In this document: positions 18,635-26,822 of the stretch, one piece after another
How the letters are laid out: each line of letters begins with the position of its first letter
Numbering within the stretch: position 1 is the first letter of the stretch
NCBI RefSeq assembly: GCF_029981845.1
Contig: NZ_CP104164.1
Coordinates: forward strand, 1,240,001-1,304,000
Reading direction: 5' to 3'
Source of the DNA: Candidatus Bandiella numerosa
GTDB lineage: Bacteria > Pseudomonadota > Alphaproteobacteria > Rickettsiales > Midichloriaceae
Length of the DNA: 64,000 bases
Translations under genes and position numbers: made by a program
The notes under the pieces: generated by a model
Told to the model about the DNA's origin: nothing
Seen by the model: the letters and a program-made list of their open reading frames with translations, nothing else
Databases searched by the model: none

Positions 18635-21600
18635 TCATAAATTAACATCAACCAATTCAGGGAATATAACGTCCTTAACAAAATCAGAGCATAATATATT
18701 ATCTGAATTATCCTTACAAAACTTTTTATATTCGCCTTCTTGAATTAAATTTTCCTTTTCCTTCGCCATTTCTTCAATAGAATCTCTTAATGCACAAATA
18801 GATTTAAAATCCTGAACTATTACTTGTTTTTCGTAATGACTTTTATAAAATTTATATCCTATATGCTCATTATTCTGAGAACTACTCAACATCACATCTT
18901 CTTCCTTTAAATTACCTGCCTTACGAGTATAGTGCAATATTGTATAATAAACTGCTATTTCTTTCTCTAATTTACAAAAATCTGTAGCTGAATCAGCTTT
19001 AAAAGCATCGACATACTCCTCAATTTCTTCTAAATATTTTTCAGCCAATGTCTTTTTATTATTGTCAAAAGCTGCCTTATTTTTTGCATTAAATGAGAAT
19101 ACCTCATTTTTATACTCTTCGAAAATTGATTGTTTATCGTTGTTAAGTAACTCATAAAATGCCTTTGATACTATACTTAACTCATTATTTTCTTTTGCAA
19201 CAATACCTAGTATATAATCAATTAGTTTAGATATACCTCCAGACATATACCCACTTGCTTCAGATTTATACGCACCTTTCCCCAGGTTGATAGCACCTGT
19301 AAATATATAATTTGCAAAATCACTGGCCCCAAAATAATTATTGTCCACATGCTTAATTGCATTGTGAGTATTATAGAAGGTAATGGCTTTGAATGAATAC
19401 GAAATTAAAGAAGATGCCAATTTCACAGGAAGCCATTTTTTATCTGTGGCTATTGTACTATTACCAGAAAGACCATACATAACTCCAGCATCTGCAACAT
19501 AAGTAGCAATCCCAACATTTTCGTCTTTCACTGCTTCTTCAATTTTATATTTTTTATTTACATCTCCTATTGCTCCTCCTATAGCATTTGTAAATTTTTC
19601 AGAAGAAAAAGTTGTTTTATATAAACCAGTATTGTTTGCATAGAATAGATACTGTTTAGAAAATGAATATCCAGCATAAAGTGAGTTGTATATATATGTG
19701 TATGCAGTGTTTGATTCATCAGTTGGCAAAGAACCTTTTGTGCAATCTTCAAAATACTCAAATCCAGCTTTCATCACTGGAATCACAAAGATTGAGTACC
19801 CATTAAAATAGAAATCTAACGCATGAAATATAACATTCAAATTATCTGGCGCCAGTGGCTTTATTAAAAAATTATATAACCCACTTGTAAACCCAGAAGG
19901 ATAGTTGTCAAGCTTATTATCAACATCTTTAATATAAGGCATCAATGTCTTTATTGAAAAATTGTAAAACATATTATTAATATCTAACTTTCCAATCATA
20001 GCATCAAATGCATAATTAAATACCTCAAGAGCTCTGCTTCCTAAATCAACTATGCTTGCATCAAGCACCTCACATCTATCCTGATCCTCTTGGGGTATAT
20101 AATCACTGATATTACCTAAGCCAAATACATTTGGAAAAGGATTGATTACTTCTTTTGCAATAGATTTAGTAACGCTATATGCCTGAGGCATAATAATTAA
20201 ACCATGAAGCACATCTCTTGTATCCTTTAGTGTAAATGAATCTTCTTGTACTGCTTTAAGTTGATTAACTTTATCTTCATCTACATCTATGATTTTACCA
20301 TTAATATTGAAAATGACTTCTCCATCATCTTTTATAGTTTTTGGATTTAGAACAAAAACAACTTTGTTTTTAGAATCCTTAACGAAATATAAATTTATAT
20401 CTTCAATTTTTTTGTATTCATACTCACCATCTACTAATGTTTCCCAATTACCTTTTACACAATTATCATTAATTCCTACTTTGTTTAAATAAGCATTCAA
20501 GCCCCCTATATTTTTTATAGCACCTTCGTGATTTAATTTAACTTCGTAGATATTTTTTGTAGTTCCAATAGGGTTCATTCCATCAGACTCTCCACTTTTA
20601 GAATGTGCTGCTTTATGAATTCCTATTTTATCCACAATTGCACCAATTACTCCAGGAGCTGGGTGATTTTCAATCCCTATTTGTATTTCACTATAGTGGT
20701 CTTTTTGAAATTTAAACCCAATTAAAGGAATTTTTGAAGCATAATATGTTAAAGTGTGATTTTCCTTATTAATATATAAATGCCCAGGTTTTTTATCAGT
20801 CACATTACTGTTATTTTGAAGGTCAACTCCATAATGAGTTCCAAATAATAACCCCTTTAATAGCGCCGACATCACTAATTCTTTCTTCTCAATAAGCTCC
20901 ATGCCTTTATATTGTGAGCCATGAGTTGCAGCTTCTCTCCTATACAGTGCACTTGTGTCAATAGATGCTAAAAATTTATCTGCTCCATCTGGAGTATCAA
21001 ACCTAAGTAAAAACCTTCCACCCGCCCAAAGCTTTTCATTATTAATATCAAGAGAAACTGATCTATTTTGAACTAAACTTAATCCATGGCTTGTTAATTC
21101 AATCCCATTTATATTAACCTTAGATCCTTGTCCACCTGAGTCAGCTAATGCAGTTATATTTTCTAAAACTTTAGCAAATGTTAGATTATTATTTTTGTTG
21201 TAATCCATGTACTCCTTCCATCCTTCTGAAACATTAATACAATCGAAAAAATTTTCATCATCTGAGTTATCATTAATATGATAATTGGTGATAATAGGCT
21301 TATTCAAATCATTTGAATTTAAATTTGAATTTACATATTCATATGAATTATATTGCACTTTTGGAACTTTTACCGCTTTTTTCTCACTGTACATGTACTC
21401 ATAAGTATCCTTATTTTCCTTTTCAATTTGCTGTCCAATCTTTTGTGTTTCTACTACTGCTTTTCTTTCATTGATATACCAATACTCATGCTTAACTACT
21501 ACTTTGCTTTCATTGACACACTCATACTCATTAACTGTTTCAGATGTTACACTTATTACATCATCATTGGTATTGGTTGGCTCAATTTCATTATCATTTG

Positions 21601-22612
21601 TATTGTAGTCACAATATGATTTATATAGAGCAACCTGATTTTTAGTTAATGGTACATTCCCTGTATCTGTATTATTACTAATATATTGACTCATATGCAA
21701 GCTATCTTTATCATTTATAGTGCCATCTTTTTTAATTTTCTCTAATGCTTCAGTAATATCTTTTGTTTGTATAACAGACTCACTCCCAGTTTTATTAGGA
21801 ATCCTACTTATAGTTAAATCCTGACTTTCTTCAGAGTGATCATCTTTCAAAAAATTAGCATAAGCTTTTTTTCCTTCATCGTTAAATTTATCAAATATTG
21901 ATGTTAACGCTGAAACTTTAAAATTTCCCCCACCATTTATTAGCTTAATTAATTCATTATCATCTTCCGATAATGAATCATTTATATTTCCTTCTACATT
22001 CACAACCCCTTTAATAATCCTCTTAATTATATCTCTTAACTTTTTGCTAATCCTCTTTTCTGAAAAATCCTTGTCCTTTGGATCCACTGCTTTCATAAAA
22101 TCCAATCCATGTAGTATATTCGCCTTAAAACCATAGGTGCCATGCTCCTCTAATTTAAAGAAAGTTTTTTTACCACCATCTTCATCAACCCGACCAAACA
22201 ATATTGTTTTTTTCTGGTGAGGTAACCCTTCTGATATATCCACACCAAATTGTGTAGTCTTTTTTTGCGAATCTTTGTAATGGCTGGAAAACCTCTTATA
22301 AGCAACATCAGTCACATTACTTAATTTTGGCATACTATTGGAAACTATTTCTGGATTGGTAATTCGATTATCATCTTTAATCTTCTCATTAATCTTTTTT
22401 GTAAGAGTAAATAACATATTATAAATTGCACAATCCTCATCAACTATTGAATAGGACCCTCTAACAAATTCATGTATATAATTCAGTGCATGTGAAATGG
22501 ATTTAAATGCTTCAATAGCACCATCACTATTTGTTGTACTCTCAATTTTTTTTTCATTTAATAACTTTAATCCTGCTTCAATTAGTTCTATTCTGCTCAT
22601 ACCCATTCTCAT
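18635..22612 (-). CDS. Very large unassigned protein of the accessory island, effector candidate
   Basis: I cannot assign this 1,325-residue protein. The start at 22612 is 14 nt downstream of the predicted transcription start of the repeated promoter element; ATG 22600 is an alternative. It has no signal peptide and no clear membrane segment. One compact block near residues 130-175 (containing KKTILFGR and FKLEEHGTYGF) looks like a folded module; residues ~355-430 hold Tyr/Glu/Lys-rich imperfect repeats. The last ~170 residues form a module shared with the 349-residue island protein, including one 127-bp stretch that is almost identical in DNA, and both end with a CSDFVKD..FPELVD tail. Size, lack of annotation and genome context suggest a host-directed protein, possibly a type IV substrate; this is inference. 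Confidence 0.75.
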   Translation of the reverse strand: MRMGMSRIELIEAGLKLLNEKKIESTTNSDGAIEAFKSISHALNYIHEFVRGSYSIVDEDCAIYNMLFTLTKKINEKIKDDNRITNPEIVSNSMPKLSNVTDVAYKRFSSHYKDSQKKTTQFGVDISEGLPHQKKTILFGRVDEDGGKKTFFKLEEHGTYGFKANILHGLDFMKAVDPKDKDFSEKRISKKLRDIIKRIIKGVVNVEGNINDSLSEDDNELIKLINGGGNFKVSALTSIFDKFNDEGKKAYANFLKDDHSEESQDLTISRIPNKTGSESVIQTKDITEALEKIKKDGTINDKDSLHMSQYISNNTDTGNVPLTKNQVALYKSYCDYNTNDNEIEPTNTNDDVISVTSETVNEYECVNESKVVVKHEYWYINERKAVVETQKIGQQIEKENKDTYEYMYSEKKAVKVPKVQYNSYEYVNSNLNSNDLNKPIITNYHINDNSDDENFFDCINVSEGWKEYMDYNKNNNLTFAKVLENITALADSGGQGSKVNINGIELTSHGLSLVQNRSVSLDINNEKLWAGGRFLLRFDTPDGADKFLASIDTSALYRREAATHGSQYKGMELIEKKELVMSALLKGLLFGTHYGVDLQNNSNVTDKKPGHLYINKENHTLTYYASKIPLIGFKFQKDHYSEIQIGIENHPAPGVIGAIVDKIGIHKAAHSKSGESDGMNPIGTTKNIYEVKLNHEGAIKNIGGLNAYLNKVGINDNCVKGNWETLVDGEYEYKKIEDINLYFVKDSKNKVVFVLNPKTIKDDGEVIFNINGKIIDVDEDKVNQLKAVQEDSFTLKDTRDVLHGLIIMPQAYSVTKSIAKEVINPFPNVFGLGNISDYIPQEDQDRCEVLDASIVDLGSRALEVFNYAFDAMIGKLDINNMFYNFSIKTLMPYIKDVDNKLDNYPSGFTSGLYNFLIKPLAPDNLNVIFHALDFYFNGYSIFVIPVMKAGFEYFEDCTKGSLPTDESNTAYTYIYNSLYAGYSFSKQYLFYANNTGLYKTTFSSEKFTNAIGGAIGDVNKKYKIEEAVKDENVGIATYVADAGVMYGLSGNSTIATDKKWLPVKLASSLISYSFKAITFYNTHNAIKHVDNNYFGASDFANYIFTGAINLGKGAYKSEASGYMSGGISKLIDYILGIVAKENNELSIVSKAFYELLNNDKQSIFEEYKNEVFSFNAKNKAAFDNNKKTLAEKYLEEIEEYVDAFKADSATDFCKLEKEIAVYYTILHYTRKAGNLKEEDVMLSSSQNNEHIGYKFYKSHYEKQVIVQDFKSICALRDSIEEMAKEKENLIQEGEYKKFCKDNSDNILCSDFVKDVIFPELVDVNL
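19011..19137. repeat. 127-bp block, copy 1 (partner at 24017-24143)
   Basis: By eye this stretch differs from 24017-24143 at only two positions, in the same orientation, while the coding sequence on either side diverges strongly. It encodes the segment around QSIFEEYKNEVFSFNAKNKA of both proteins. This points to recent gene conversion or recombination between paralogues. Confidence 0.85.
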
Positions 22613-22632
22613 TAATTATTTCATATAAGCTT

Positions 22633-22664
22633 ATTATACGCACCCAATGTTACAATTAGGTTAA
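22633..22664 (-). promoter_or_regulatory. Repeated promoter-like element, copy A
   Basis: Read on the minus strand, the 32-bp element contains TTAACCTAATTGTAAC (22649-22664), then 10 bp, then TATAAT (22633-22638). The 16-mer is one base away from the CtrA consensus TTAA-N7-TTAAC. It lies just upstream of the 1,325-residue gene. The same element recurs at 26728-26759 and 42509-42540. Confidence 0.6.
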
Positions 22665-22726
22665 GGTTGATTAAATTTACATTAATATTTTTAATTTTTA
22701 GTTATATTTGCAAAAACATTACGCTT

Positions 22727-22866
22727 TTAGGTGATTTAGATGCCAAAAATATTTATGGTTGAGATGCCATATATTCAATTTTGACAATTTCCAGGATATA
22801 ATTATGAGATTTATGTTCAATTTGCACTAGGTCATTTGGCATTAGGTACGCATATATAATTGTAAT
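22727..22866 (-). pseudogene. Remnant of the 3' end of a GTA host-specificity (gp15-like) gene
   Basis: This stretch aligns base by base with 26823-26964, the 3' end of the intact GTA gene. Translation in the equivalent frame gives several stops but keeps GISTINIFGI, which in the intact protein reads NISTINIFGIQVS. The similarity continues past the stop through the intergenic DNA and the promoter element, so the whole of 22622-22866 is a diverged duplicate of 26719-26964. Confidence 0.8.
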
Positions 22867-22887
22867 TATTTAACTCAACAACCATAA

Positions 22888-22935
22888 TTAATAGCTATAC
22901 CTAATACCAGCCATCAAGCTATGTGTTTTTAATTT
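22888..22935 (-). pseudogene. Remnant of the 3' end of an outer-membrane beta-barrel gene
   Basis: Read on the minus strand, the fragment encodes KLKTHSLMAGIRYSY followed by a stop. This is close to the end of the intact barrel protein downstream (KLKVHSINTGIRIKF) and has the terminal aromatic residue of outer-membrane proteins. The rest of the gene is gone; the 228-residue gene ends 8 bp upstream. A second barrel gene was apparently cut by the insertion or rearrangement that built the island. Confidence 0.7.
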
Positions 22936-22943
22936 AAAAATCT

Positions 22944-23630
22944 TTACGAATCTTGAAATATCTCAGGGAAATCTTGAAATATTGTGCAAATTATATGCTT
23001 CTCTGTTGCTATACCATTAGCTAAATCACTTTTTGATGGGCAATAATTATTTATTAGAGTTTCAAATTCTGAAACAGATTTTATGTCATGCATATAAAAA
23101 TAATCTTGTAACTCTTTATTGATATTTTCTTTATTGATCTTTTTAGTATCATTATTTTGAATATCGAATTTCTTCATAATTTTATCAAAAAATTCCTCCT
23201 CACATATTGCACTTGAAGGCGCCTTAGAAATTAGAACTCGCCATATAATGAGGTTTTTTGATTCAATGCCAGATGAGTTAAAATCTATGTGAAATCTCTT
23301 ATCAAAACATGCAATGGTGTTCATATTATCATCCACTTTATCATCCACCTCTGAATTTGCCATTAATAGCTTAAACTTTTCTGCATCTTTGCTGATACTA
23401 AAATAAGCAGCCTTATAAGCAATTTTTTGCAAACATTTATAGCCTTTGATACCAGGTTGATACGGAACATATTTACCATAAAATAACTCATAGTACGAAT
23501 CTTCCAGATATTCAAAAGCTTTAAATAAATTTGACTCAATATAGTCTTTGTATAAGCCATGCACACCTGTTTTAGTTAAATTATAGTAAAATTTAACTTG
23601 ATATTTAAAATCATTGTAATAATTATGCAT
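22944..23630 (-). CDS. Unassigned island protein, 228 residues
   Basis: I do not recognise this protein. It has no signal peptide or membrane segment, is rich in Tyr, Lys and Asn, and starts after a purine-rich AGGGGGGA sequence. Its end (IICTIFQDFPEIFQDS) resembles the CSDFVKD..FPELVD tail of the two neighbouring island proteins, and the preceding ~100 residues have a similar pattern of aromatic and charged positions. It may therefore be a diverged third member of the C-terminal module family, which is an inference from short similarity. It starts 19 bp after the 349-residue gene on the same strand and is probably co-transcribed. Confidence 0.65.
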   Translation of the reverse strand: MHNYYNDFKYQVKFYYNLTKTGVHGLYKDYIESNLFKAFEYLEDSYYELFYGKYVPYQPGIKGYKCLQKIAYKAAYFSISKDAEKFKLLMANSEVDDKVDDNMNTIACFDKRFHIDFNSSGIESKNLIIWRVLISKAPSSAICEEEFFDKIMKKFDIQNNDTKKINKENINKELQDYFYMHDIKSVSEFETLINNYCPSKSDLANGIATEKHIICTIFQDFPEIFQDS

Positions 23631-23649
23631 GGCAAATCCCCCCTATAAA

Positions 23650-24699
23650 TTAAGCATCAACCAATTCAGGAAAAAATGCATCTTTAACAAAATCTGAACA
23701 TAGAGGTTCGTTACTGTATTTATCTCTTGAGCAAATTTCTTGGTAGCTATCCTTACTTATATGATTATCATTCTTATATTTTTGTAAATCGTTTCGTAAA
23801 TCACATATCTCAGTAAAAGTTTTCTTGATATTATTATTATTATAATATTTTTGATAAAATTTATATCCAGGCTGCTCTATATTTTTGTGATTGCTCGACA
23901 TCACGTCATTATCTTGCAATTTATTTGCTTTACGAACATAATGAAGCACCGTAAAAAAATTTACCTTGTTTGAATTATCGCAAAAGCCATCACTTTCTCC
24001 AGGATTAAATTTATTTACATACTCATCAATTTCTTCTAAATATTTTTCAGCCAATGCCTTTTTATTATTGTCAAAAGCTGCCTTATTTTTTGCATTAAAT
24101 GAGAATACCTCATTTTTATACTCTTCGAAAATTGATTGTTTATATTCGTTAAGTGAGTTAAAAAATTTATTAAAAGATGAGTTTATATCTTTATTAGATA
24201 ATGAAATTGGTAAATTTGTATAATATTTAGTTCCTGATTTAGTAAGTGCAGCTGCTCCAAAACTTATTAATAAAAGTGGAGTTGTAGCTATGCTGTAAAT
24301 ACTCAAGATACCCGCTACAACTGCTCCAGTTCCTAAGCCGTTTAAATTACTCTGCTCACCTAAAATATCAGATAAAACATATTTTTGGCCGCTATAAATA
24401 TCAATGCAAGATGTTTTCACACCCAAATACGTTCCACTAACAACAGTTTGAAATGCAGTCCATGCAGCTTGTGCGGGAGTACTAATTAAATTTCCAATAG
24501 CGCCTTTAGATGGAGAATTATTGTATACATCACTAACAACAGTTTTACCTGCACCCCATATATCCTTAAATGGTGTTTCTGTACCCAGCAGTATTTGCCC
24601 ATATACTTGTTTAGTAGCGCTTTTATCGTATATTGTATCATATACAAGCCCACCTGCTGTTCCAAAAAAAATGGATAATATTACTGTATCTCTCACCAT
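23650..24699 (-). CDS. Unassigned island protein with membrane segments, 349 residues
   Basis: No family assigned. GAGGT precedes the ATG. Residues 1-20 are hydrophobic with Gly (possible membrane anchor), and a second hydrophobic stretch lies near residues 128-152. The region between is Gly/Ser/Thr-rich. From about residue 185 to the end the protein is paralogous to the last ~170 residues of the 1,325-residue island protein: the QSIFEEYKNEVFSFNAKNKA segment, then LHY.RKA and GYKFY, and the tail LCSDFVKDAFFPELVDA. The two genes thus share a C-terminal module on different N-terminal parts, as expected of modular secreted proteins. Confidence 0.7.
   Translation of the reverse strand: MVRDTVILSIFFGTAGGLVYDTIYDKSATKQVYGQILLGTETPFKDIWGAGKTVVSDVYNNSPSKGAIGNLISTPAQAAWTAFQTVVSGTYLGVKTSCIDIYSGQKYVLSDILGEQSNLNGLGTGAVVAGILSIYSIATTPLLLISFGAAALTKSGTKYYTNLPISLSNKDINSSFNKFFNSLNEYKQSIFEEYKNEVFSFNAKNKAAFDNNKKALAEKYLEEIDEYVNKFNPGESDGFCDNSNKVNFFTVLHYVRKANKLQDNDVMSSNHKNIEQPGYKFYQKYYNNNNIKKTFTEICDLRNDLQKYKNDNHISKDSYQEICSRDKYSNEPLCSDFVKDAFFPELVDA
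24017..24143. repeat. 127-bp block, copy 2 (partner at 19011-19137)
   Basis: Second copy of the almost identical block, within the 349-residue gene. I count two mismatches to 19011-19137. Confidence 0.85.
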
Positions 24700-24770
24700 A
24701 TTTACCTCGTTCTTATTTATTTGTTAATTTAATATTGCTTTTCTTATGAAAAAGAAATTTTTGGCACAAC

Positions 24771-24834
24771 TGTGGTGATTCAGGAAAGTTACCATGTTAT
24801 TGGTTTGCCTGACACTTCCCTGAACTTCACCACA
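24771..24834. repeat. Long imperfect inverted repeat between two island genes
   Basis: TGTGGTGATTCAGGAAAGT (24771-24789) pairs with the reverse complement of 24814-24834, with one mismatch and a 2-base bulge, leaving a loop of about 24 bases. It lies downstream of the 361-residue gene and upstream of the 349-residue gene. On the minus strand a T-rich stretch follows after about 10 bases, so a weak terminator or attenuator is possible. A remnant of a mobile palindrome is the alternative. Confidence 0.55.
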
Positions 24835-24884
24835 CTTGCTATTGTTATCTCACAATGAGGACGTTTTCTTTACTATCATTCTGA

Positions 24885-25970
24885 TTACTGTGTGATTAAT
24901 GCTTCTTCACTCAGTAATTTTTGACAATCAATTTCCCAATAACTCATAATGGTAGTATCATCACCAAATGTAACTCTAGAAGAATCATTATTATAGCAAT
25001 GACTATTATCATTTTGATTAATACCCAAAACGACATAATTAATGACTTTAGAAATATCCTCAATTTCAGTAATCTTCCTACAGATTTCTATTTTGCATTT
25101 TTGTTCTTTAGTGCTAGCATCAGTATTGTTCCACGAGTAATTGACTACACTAACATCAGTATTGTTGACTACACTAGCATAAAATTCAGCAACACTTTGA
25201 TTATTTACAGGTACTTTTTCTATATCTATATTTTTTGCATCAACAAACTTCTGAACAGTTAGATTTTTAAATCCGTAATATTTACCATTTTTAATCGCTT
25301 CTTTTATTGCTCCAGTAGCGTCAGATCCTGCTGTTGCTCCAGTAGCGTCAGATCCTGCTGTTGCTACAGTTTTAGTTTCTACTACTGGTGTTTCAGTGTT
25401 ATTGTTAACTACTGATGTTTCAGTGTTAGTATCAGATTTTACTGGTGTTTCAATGTTAGTGTTAGTTTCGTTATCCTGAGATTTTCCATTCTGATCATCA
25501 GGTTTAGTTTCCTTTTCATTAATTTTCGCAGTTAAGTTTGAGTTAGTTTCTACTACTTTTATTTCAGTGTTATTGTTAACTACTGGTGTTTCAGTGTTAG
25601 TATCAGATTTTACTGGTGTTTCAATGTTAGTGTTAGTTTCGTTATCCTGAGATTTTCCATTCTGATCATCAGGTTGAGTTTCGACTTCTTTCACAGCAGC
25701 AGCTTTATCTTCTTTAACTACATATTTACTCTTAAATGCTTCTCTTTCTTTTTCTAATTCTTTCTTCATTTCTGTTGGGGCAGCTATAATTTGCTCATCA
25801 AAATCTTTATCAACAGCTTTTACATGGTTCTTATGCTTTTCTTTCAGTTTATCAATGTCTTGTTGAATTACTATCTTTTGCTTTGGAGTGACCGACTTAT
25901 CGTCAAGTTTTTTTGTTTTCGTTTCTATATTTTCTTTGTAATGTGTTGCTTTTGCATGTTTTATAGCCAT
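24885..25970 (-). CDS. Unassigned low-complexity repeat protein of the island, 361 residues
   Basis: The start is well supported by AGGAGG eight bases upstream of ATG 25970. Residues ~1-100 are Lys/Glu/Asp-rich and probably form a coiled coil. The middle (about residues 95-215) is low-complexity and dominated by Asn, Thr, Glu and Val, built from two 38-residue copies of a segment containing DDQNGKSQDNETNTN plus a tandem TAGSDATGA. The C-terminal ~140 residues look folded, with Cys, Trp and Tyr (including YWEIDCQKLL). There is no signal peptide. Such a linker-rich, repeat-variable layout is common in secreted or surface proteins of Rickettsiales, but the function is unknown. Confidence 0.7.
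   Translation of the reverse strand: MAIKHAKATHYKENIETKTKKLDDKSVTPKQKIVIQQDIDKLKEKHKNHVKAVDKDFDEQIIAAPTEMKKELEKEREAFKSKYVVKEDKAAAVKEVETQPDDQNGKSQDNETNTNIETPVKSDTNTETPVVNNNTEIKVVETNSNLTAKINEKETKPDDQNGKSQDNETNTNIETPVKSDTNTETSVVNNNTETPVVETKTVATAGSDATGATAGSDATGAIKEAIKNGKYYGFKNLTVQKFVDAKNIDIEKVPVNNQSVAEFYASVVNNTDVSVVNYSWNNTDASTKEQKCKIEICRKITEIEDISKVINYVVLGINQNDNSHCYNNDSSRVTFGDDTTIMSYWEIDCQKLLSEEALITQ
25391..25504. repeat. 114-bp direct repeat, copy 1 (partner 25562-25675)
   Basis: Copy 1 and copy 2 differ by one base by eye and are offset by 171 bp, exactly 57 codons, so the reading frame is kept. The near identity indicates a recent duplication inside the gene. A 24-bp tandem duplication also sits at about 25310-25357. 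Confidence 0.85.
25562..25675. repeat. 114-bp direct repeat, copy 2
   Basis: See copy 1 at 25391-25504; both lie in the low-complexity linker of the 361-residue protein. Confidence 0.85.
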
Positions 25971-26001
25971 ATTTGCCTCCTATTAATAATTATTTTGTTA
26001 A

Positions 26002-26673
26002 TTAAAATTTTATTCTTATTCCAGTGTTAATGCTGTGAACTTTCAGTTTTCCTCCATAAACATCACCTTCATCATCTTTATCAGTGCTAACTTTTCCTAA
26101 ATCGTAATATTTGTAATTTAGCAAATCTAAAGTGATTCTTTCATTTAGGTTATATGCAATTCCAACTCCAGCATTCCATCCAAATTCTGTTTGTGCTTTA
26201 CCGTTGAAAACTGTTGGTTCATTACTTGGTGAATTAACAGAAAAATCACCAGCTTTGTTTTTTGAAAATCCAACTCCAGCTGTGATATATGGCATAAATC
26301 CATTCATTTCTTTTATGTCGTAATATCCATTGATAAACGCAGATGTTGAGCTTATTTTTTGGCTATAAGTCATATCTGTATCTTGCTTATCAGTTGCTTG
26401 ATATTTGAAATTTTGAAAACGATTAATCGCAAGCTCTGCACGAACATGATCTGCAACTTTATACCCTAAAGCAACACCAAAATTCATGGAGTTTTTTAGT
26501 TTTGTTGGATCTATATCATTATGATTTGGGTCATAATCAAATTTCTTTGCAGAAATTCCAACTCCAAAGTTTCCAGCAACATATGTTTTGCCTTCTTCAG
26601 CATGTGTAGAAATTAAAGATGATAATGTATATAATACACCAGCACCTAATGTAATTTTGTTCATATTAATCAT
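26002..26673 (-). CDS. Outer-membrane beta-barrel protein
   Basis: A small barrel of the OmpA/Omp25-like superfamily. I chose ATG 26673 because AAGGAG stands 8 bases upstream and the product then begins with a signal peptide (cleavage likely after STHA, residue 25). The upstream frame to 26736 would start before the predicted promoter. The mature part shows alternating strands such as GVALGYKVADHVRAELAI and PYITAGVGFSKN and ends in Phe, typical of barrel insertion. The length is 223 residues. It sits 30 bp upstream of the 361-residue gene on the same strand. Remnants of a similar gene lie at 22888-22935. Confidence 0.85.
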   Translation of the reverse strand: MINMNKITLGAGVLYTLSSLISTHAEEGKTYVAGNFGVGISAKKFDYDPNHNDIDPTKLKNSMNFGVALGYKVADHVRAELAINRFQNFKYQATDKQDTDMTYSQKISSTSAFINGYYDIKEMNGFMPYITAGVGFSKNKAGDFSVNSPSNEPTVFNGKAQTEFGWNAGVGIAYNLNERITLDLLNYKYYDLGKVSTDKDDEGDVYGGKLKVHSINTGIRIKF

Positions 26674-26727
26674 AAAATTCTCCTTATTTGTTAAATTTGA
26701 GTAAGTTTTATTATCCTCATATAACCT

Positions 26728-26759
26728 ATTATACACACCAAATGTTACAATTAGGTTAA
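26728..26759 (-). promoter_or_regulatory. Repeated promoter-like element, copy B
   Basis: The same 32-bp element as at 22633-22664: TTAACCTAATTGTAAC (26744-26759), 10 bp, TATAAT (26728-26733). The predicted transcription start is about 48 nt upstream of the barrel gene's ATG, leaving room for its strong ribosome binding site. Confidence 0.65.
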
Positions 26760-26822
26760 GAAGACGTAAAATTTATAATAAAATTTTTAATTTTTAATTA
26801 TATTTGTAAAAATACTACGCTT

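Noticed and set aside
24885..25970. CRISPR-like reading of the regular repeats
   Set aside because: The repeats are in-frame coding duplications of 114 and 24 bp, not short repeats with unique spacers; no cas genes are present.
26674..26736. Longer start for the barrel protein
   Set aside because: It would begin upstream of the predicted transcription start and put a hydrophilic tail before the signal peptide; ATG 26673 has a strong AAGGAG.
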